A stretch of 8,675 nt of DNA from assembly GCA_001789855.1 (NCBI GenBank), contig MGAT01000017.1, positions 25,242 through 33,916 of the forward strand. The letters are read 5' to 3'. The position numbers and the translations under genes were made by a program. The notes beneath the pieces were generated by a model. It searched no databases. It was not told where the DNA came from and saw only the letters and a list, made by a program, of their open reading frames with translations. Every line of letters begins with the position of its first letter. Position 1 is the first letter of the stretch. This DNA comes from Candidatus Roizmanbacteria bacterium RIFCSPLOWO2_01_FULL_44_13. GTDB lineage: Bacteria; Patescibacteriota; Microgenomatia; UBA1406; GWC2-37-13. Below, one piece after another: positions 6,275 to 8,675 of the stretch.

Positions 6275-7147
6275 ATGGATAACGCCCAAAATACGATCGC
6301 AAGAATCAGTGAAGTTTTCAACAAAGGCAATTCCGGAGTAATTGTCATCCCGCCCAATCCCACGGTTGACGCTCAAGCCGCCGCCGCTTCTTTATATCTC
6401 GGACTAACCAAAATGGGCAAAAACGTTTCTCTCGCCTGCTCGACCAAGCCGGAATCAGACATTATTGCCGCCGACAAGATAAAAACACAGCTTGCGACAG
6501 GTGGAGACTCTTTGATGGTATCTTTTCCCTATTCTGACGGTTCAATCGACAAGGTCGACTATAACATCCAAGGAGAGGCGTTTAATCTTATTATTACTCC
6601 CCGACCGGGTTTTGCCAAACTCGACCCGAAAGCGGTCAGTTTTTCCTACACCGGAGGGGTGGTAGATTTTATTGTCGTCATCGACACTCCAACCTTAAAC
6701 ACCTTGGGCGCTATTTACAGCGAAAATCAAAATCATTTTACCGGCCGCGATATCATCAATATAGACCGTCACCTGACGAATGCTTTTTTCGGCACGGTCA
6801 ATTTCGTCAATAAGACCGTTTCTTCTATTTCAGAGCTGGTTTTGACAGTATTGGAAGAGTTGAAGATTGAAATCGACCGTGACATGGCGACCAATCTTTA
6901 TTCCGGCGTCGCCGTCGCCACCAACAACTTCACTTCTTATTCTGTTTCGGCCGACACCTTCGAACACATCGCCACTCTTTTGCGGGCCGGGGCGGTAAAA
7001 AAGATTGTCAAGAAACCCGAGCCGGTAAAGATAAACATCGCGCCTTCGGCCGAGTCTCAACCGACGCCGATTGAAGAAGTGGAAAAAGAAAAGAATGCCC
7101 AAGACTGGCTGAAACCCAAAATCTTCAAAAACAGCGGATTAATATAA
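6275..7147 (+). CDS. Degenerate DHH-superfamily (NrnA-like) protein, predicted non-catalytic
   Basis: This 290-aa protein keeps the layout of the DHH domain of NrnA, the nano-RNase/pAp phosphatase, but most metal ligands are replaced. Motif I, normally H..PDGDA.GS, reads PPNPTVDAQAAAAS (26-39), retaining only D32. Motif II VVIDTPTLNTLG (134-145) keeps D137. Motif III, normally NIDHH..N, reads NIDRHLTN (162-169), so DHH has become DRH. The motif with DTG.F reads ATNNF (215-219). The C-terminal DHHA1 substrate-binding domain and its glycine-rich motif are absent; the protein ends with a charged linker (about 244-275) and a short tail, DWLKPKIFKNSGLI. I infer a non-catalytic role, perhaps binding RNA or protein. 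Its place after infB matches nrnA in the classical nusA-infB-rbfA-nrnA order. It starts 4 bp after infB, without a Shine-Dalgarno sequence, and may be driven by the promoter in the infB end. Confidence 0.8.
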   Translation: MDNAQNTIARISEVFNKGNSGVIVIPPNPTVDAQAAAASLYLGLTKMGKNVSLACSTKPESDIIAADKIKTQLATGGDSLMVSFPYSDGSIDKVDYNIQGEAFNLIITPRPGFAKLDPKAVSFSYTGGVVDFIVVIDTPTLNTLGAIYSENQNHFTGRDIINIDRHLTNAFFGTVNFVNKTVSSISELVLTVLEELKIEIDRDMATNLYSGVAVATNNFTSYSVSADTFEHIATLLRAGAVKKIVKKPEPVKINIAPSAESQPTPIEEVEKEKNAQDWLKPKIFKNSGLI

Positions 7148-7152
7148 TATTC

Positions 7153-7230
7153 AAACCCTCGATACCGTATTTCTCGCGAACCACTGCGTTTGCAAACGAA
7201 CGTTCGCTCGAAATAGGTATCTGCGGGTTT
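7153..7230 (+). repeat. Nested palindrome between the DHH-like gene and rmuC (possible terminator)
   Basis: Four 6-bp arms pair in register: AAACCC (7153-7158) with GGGTTT (7225-7230), GATACC (7161-7166) with GGTATC (7216-7221), TATTTC (7168-7173) with GAAATA (7210-7215), and GCGAAC (7176-7181) with GTTCGC (7202-7207). They are separated by short mismatches or a bulge (TC/TGC, G, TC/TC). The centre holds the palindrome CGTTTGCAAACG (7187-7198). The right arm runs into TTTAATTTT, a modest T-rich stretch, so it could act as a terminator for the upstream operon. It could equally be a dispersed palindromic repeat or a structured RNA. The rest of the 7148-7249 gap holds only the rmuC -10 box. Confidence 0.75.
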
Positions 7231-7235
7231 AATTT

Positions 7236-7243
7236 TGTATAAT
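7236..7243 (+). promoter_or_regulatory. -10 promoter element of rmuC
   Basis: TGTATAAT contains a perfect -10 box (7238-7243) that lies exactly 6 nt before the rmuC ATG at 7250, predicting a leaderless message. No -35 hexamer is recognisable 16-18 bp upstream, a region that belongs to the right arm of the palindrome. The same TTGTATAAT string is the -10 region of the leftward nucleotidyltransferase gene. Confidence 0.65.
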
Positions 7244-7249
7244 CATGCT

Positions 7250-8140
7250 ATGAATTTGACATTGATTTTAGTTGCTGCATTATTTTTGGCCGCTTTGATC
7301 GTCATCCGTTTTTGGTTGAACAGGCTCGAGGACAAAACAAAGATCTCCGATGACTTGGTCGAGTGGCTAAAAAACTCAAATCTCCAATTTGCCACCTTGC
7401 AAAAATCCATCGGCGAATTTTCGGAAATCGGGCGCTCCATGAAGGAACTGCAGGAATATCTGACTTCACCAAAACTTCGCGGAAATATCGGAGAACAGGT
7501 TTTAAAGGAGCTCCTGGCGCAAAGTTTCCCCAAGTCTTCCTACAAACTCCAGTACCGCTTTAAAACCGGATCCATCGTCGACGCCGTCCTCATCACAAGC
7601 CAGGGACTGATTCCGATCGATTCAAAATTTCCGATTGACGCTTTTAAAAAAATTTCTCGATCTACCGACAAAAATGAAGCCGTCTCGCTAAGAAAAGAGT
7701 TTGAACGCGACGTCAAGCGCCACATCGACGACATTTCTAAAAAATACGTTTTGCCCGAAGAAAAAACGCTAGACTACGCCTTGATGTATATCCCCTCCGA
7801 ATCCGTCTATTACGAGCTCATCAATAATGAGGAAGTCTTCGATTATGCCGGTCAAAACCGCGTCTTGCCCGTTTCACCGATGAGTTTTTACGCCTACCTG
7901 AAAGCGATTTTGATTTCGTTTGAAGGTCAAAAAATACAAACCAAGGCTAAGGAAATTCTGAATATTTTGCAGGCGATGAAAAAGGACTACGAGAAAATGG
8001 ATGATGCCTTGTCAATTCTAAACAGGCATATTGTTAACGCCTATAACCAGTCTTCCCAGGTAACGAAAAACTTCCAGTCGTTGGGGCAAAAATTGACTTC
8101 GACAAATTTGCTTTCGGAACCAAGCAAAGACCAAAAATGA
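7250..8140 (+). CDS. rmuC: RmuC-family DNA recombination protein
   Basis: RmuC proteins are predicted membrane-anchored nucleases of the PD-(D/E)XK superfamily; in E. coli RmuC limits recombination between inverted repeats. Residues 3-23 form one hydrophobic anchor (LTLILVAALFLAALIVIRFWL). A short helical linker (about 26-72) replaces the longer coiled coil of E. coli RmuC, giving 296 aa against about 475. The nuclease-like core follows: LRGNIGEQVLKELL (77-90, with E82), VDAVL (110-114, D111) and IPIDSKFP (121-128, with D124 and K126), then YALMYIPSESVYYEL (176-190). The catalytic-type Asp and Lys are thus kept. The ATG at 7250 is chosen over the in-frame TTG at 7235, which lies next to the -10 box. 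The stop overlaps the next start as ATGA, so RmuC and the RecJ-like protein are probably translationally coupled. Confidence 0.93.
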   Translation: MNLTLILVAALFLAALIVIRFWLNRLEDKTKISDDLVEWLKNSNLQFATLQKSIGEFSEIGRSMKELQEYLTSPKLRGNIGEQVLKELLAQSFPKSSYKLQYRFKTGSIVDAVLITSQGLIPIDSKFPIDAFKKISRSTDKNEAVSLRKEFERDVKRHIDDISKKYVLPEEKTLDYALMYIPSESVYYELINNEEVFDYAGQNRVLPVSPMSFYAYLKAILISFEGQKIQTKAKEILNILQAMKKDYEKMDDALSILNRHIVNAYNQSSQVTKNFQSLGQKLTSTNLLSEPSKDQK

Positions 8141-8675
8141 AGATTTCTTTTAAATACGAAATTAAGGAAGGGGAAAAAATTTCGGGAAAAGAGCTTGTCG
8201 ATCGTATCTTAAAACAGCGGAATATAAAAGACGTCAAAGAATTTATCGATCCACCCTCTCCTCTGAAAGTATCCATCACTGAATTTGAAAAAAAATTTGG
8301 TGCCACTTTCAAAAAGGTCATCAAAATCCTAAAAGAAATAAAAACAAAAAAACAGATGGTTGTCGTCTACACTGACTACGACGCCGACGGAATCACCGGG
8401 GGCGCCATTCTTTGGGAAACTCTTTACAAGCTTGGTTTCAGCGCCATGCCTTATGTGCCGGACAGGAAAAAGGAAGGCTACGGATTTTCTCTCCAAGGTA
8501 TAGACAACGTTATAAAAAAATTTGACCCGGCTTTAATAATCAGCGTCGACCACGGCATCACCAAGGTAAAAGAAATTGCCTACGCCAAAAAAAAGGGAGT
8601 AAAAATTATCGTCACCGACCACCATTTAAAAGGAGAAGACTTGCCTAAAGCCGACGCCATTTTCCACATTCCCGC
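8137..8675 (+). CDS. recJ: RecJ-like single-strand DNA exonuclease (DHH family), N-terminal part
   Basis: The first 179 residues are present; the frame is open at the right edge. RecJ degrades single-stranded DNA 5' to 3' in recombination and mismatch repair using a two-metal DHH centre. The DHH catalytic motifs visible here are intact: VVVYTDYDADGITGG (75-89) with the D80-x-D82-x-D84 ligands, SVDHGI (136-141), and VTDHH (159-163). A PYVPDRKKEGYGFS segment (105-118) is the usual substrate-side loop. ADAIFHIP replaces the more common 'aNP' after DHH, so a broader RecJ-like DHH phosphoesterase cannot be excluded without the DHHA1 and OB domains. The start overlaps the rmuC stop by ATGA. This active enzyme contrasts with the degenerate DHH protein two genes upstream. 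Confidence 0.88.
   Translation, partial: MKISFKYEIKEGEKISGKELVDRILKQRNIKDVKEFIDPPSPLKVSITEFEKKFGATFKKVIKILKEIKTKKQMVVVYTDYDADGITGGAILWETLYKLGFSAMPYVPDRKKEGYGFSLQGIDNVIKKFDPALIISVDHGITKVKEIAYAKKKGVKIIVTDHHLKGEDLPKADAIFHIP

Noticed and set aside
7235..7249. TTG start for RmuC adding five residues
   Set aside because: It lies in TTGTATAAT at the -10 element; ATG 7250 gives a normal membrane-anchor N-terminus.
1..8675. CRISPR array, transposon, prophage, toxin-antitoxin or defence system
   Set aside because: No regularly spaced direct repeats, transposase, integrase, phage gene or recognised defence gene is seen; nearly all sequence is assigned to other genes.

Overview
The window looks like a chromosomal segment of a Candidate Phyla Radiation (Patescibacteria) bacterium, most likely of the Microgenomates type. 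This placement is an inference from protein character, not from a marker-gene tree. The supports are a large DUF4012 protein with an N-terminal Rossmann-like region, an IF-2 that lacks the usual N-terminal half (484 aa), a compact NusA with a Pro/Glu-rich tail, a degenerate DHH protein directly after infB, and very tight gene spacing. No recognisable Shine-Dalgarno sequence precedes the starts I examined.

Layout. Positions 1-575 are on the minus strand: the first 31 codons of a pyridoxamine-phosphate-oxidase-like flavin protein (cut by the left edge), preceded 3 bp upstream by a cytidylyltransferase-fold nucleotidyltransferase. A 26-bp divergent promoter region (576-601) separates these from everything else, which is on the plus strand. 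The plus-strand genes are a DUF4012 membrane protein (602-2821), ribosomal protein bL25/CTC (2826-3578), nusA (3601-4680), infB (4816-6270), a DHH-superfamily pseudo-phosphoesterase (6275-7147), rmuC (7250-8140) and a RecJ-like DHH exonuclease (from 8137, cut by the right edge).

How the genes fit together. bL25, NusA, IF-2 and the DHH-like protein form a transcription/translation block. It resembles a reduced form of the common bacterial nusA-infB-(rbfA)-nrnA neighbourhood, with rimP, ylxR and rbfA not present here. RmuC and RecJ overlap by ATGA and form a DNA-repair/recombination pair.

Non-coding content. Only two gaps exceed 100 bp, 4681-4815 before infB and 7148-7249 before rmuC. Each is almost filled by a long nested palindrome that ends 4 to 7 bp before a perfect TATAAT box. 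Several genes have a -10 box exactly 6 bp before the start codon, which predicts leaderless mRNAs; this also lets true starts be separated from spurious upstream TTG/GTG starts. Near-consensus promoters also sit inside the 3' ends of the DUF4012 gene (serving bL25) and of infB (serving the DHH-like gene).

I see no CRISPR array, transposase, phage gene, tRNA or rRNA. This is mainly a housekeeping region. The items most worth following up are the two promoter-linked palindromes, the leaderless start pattern and the inactivated DHH protein.
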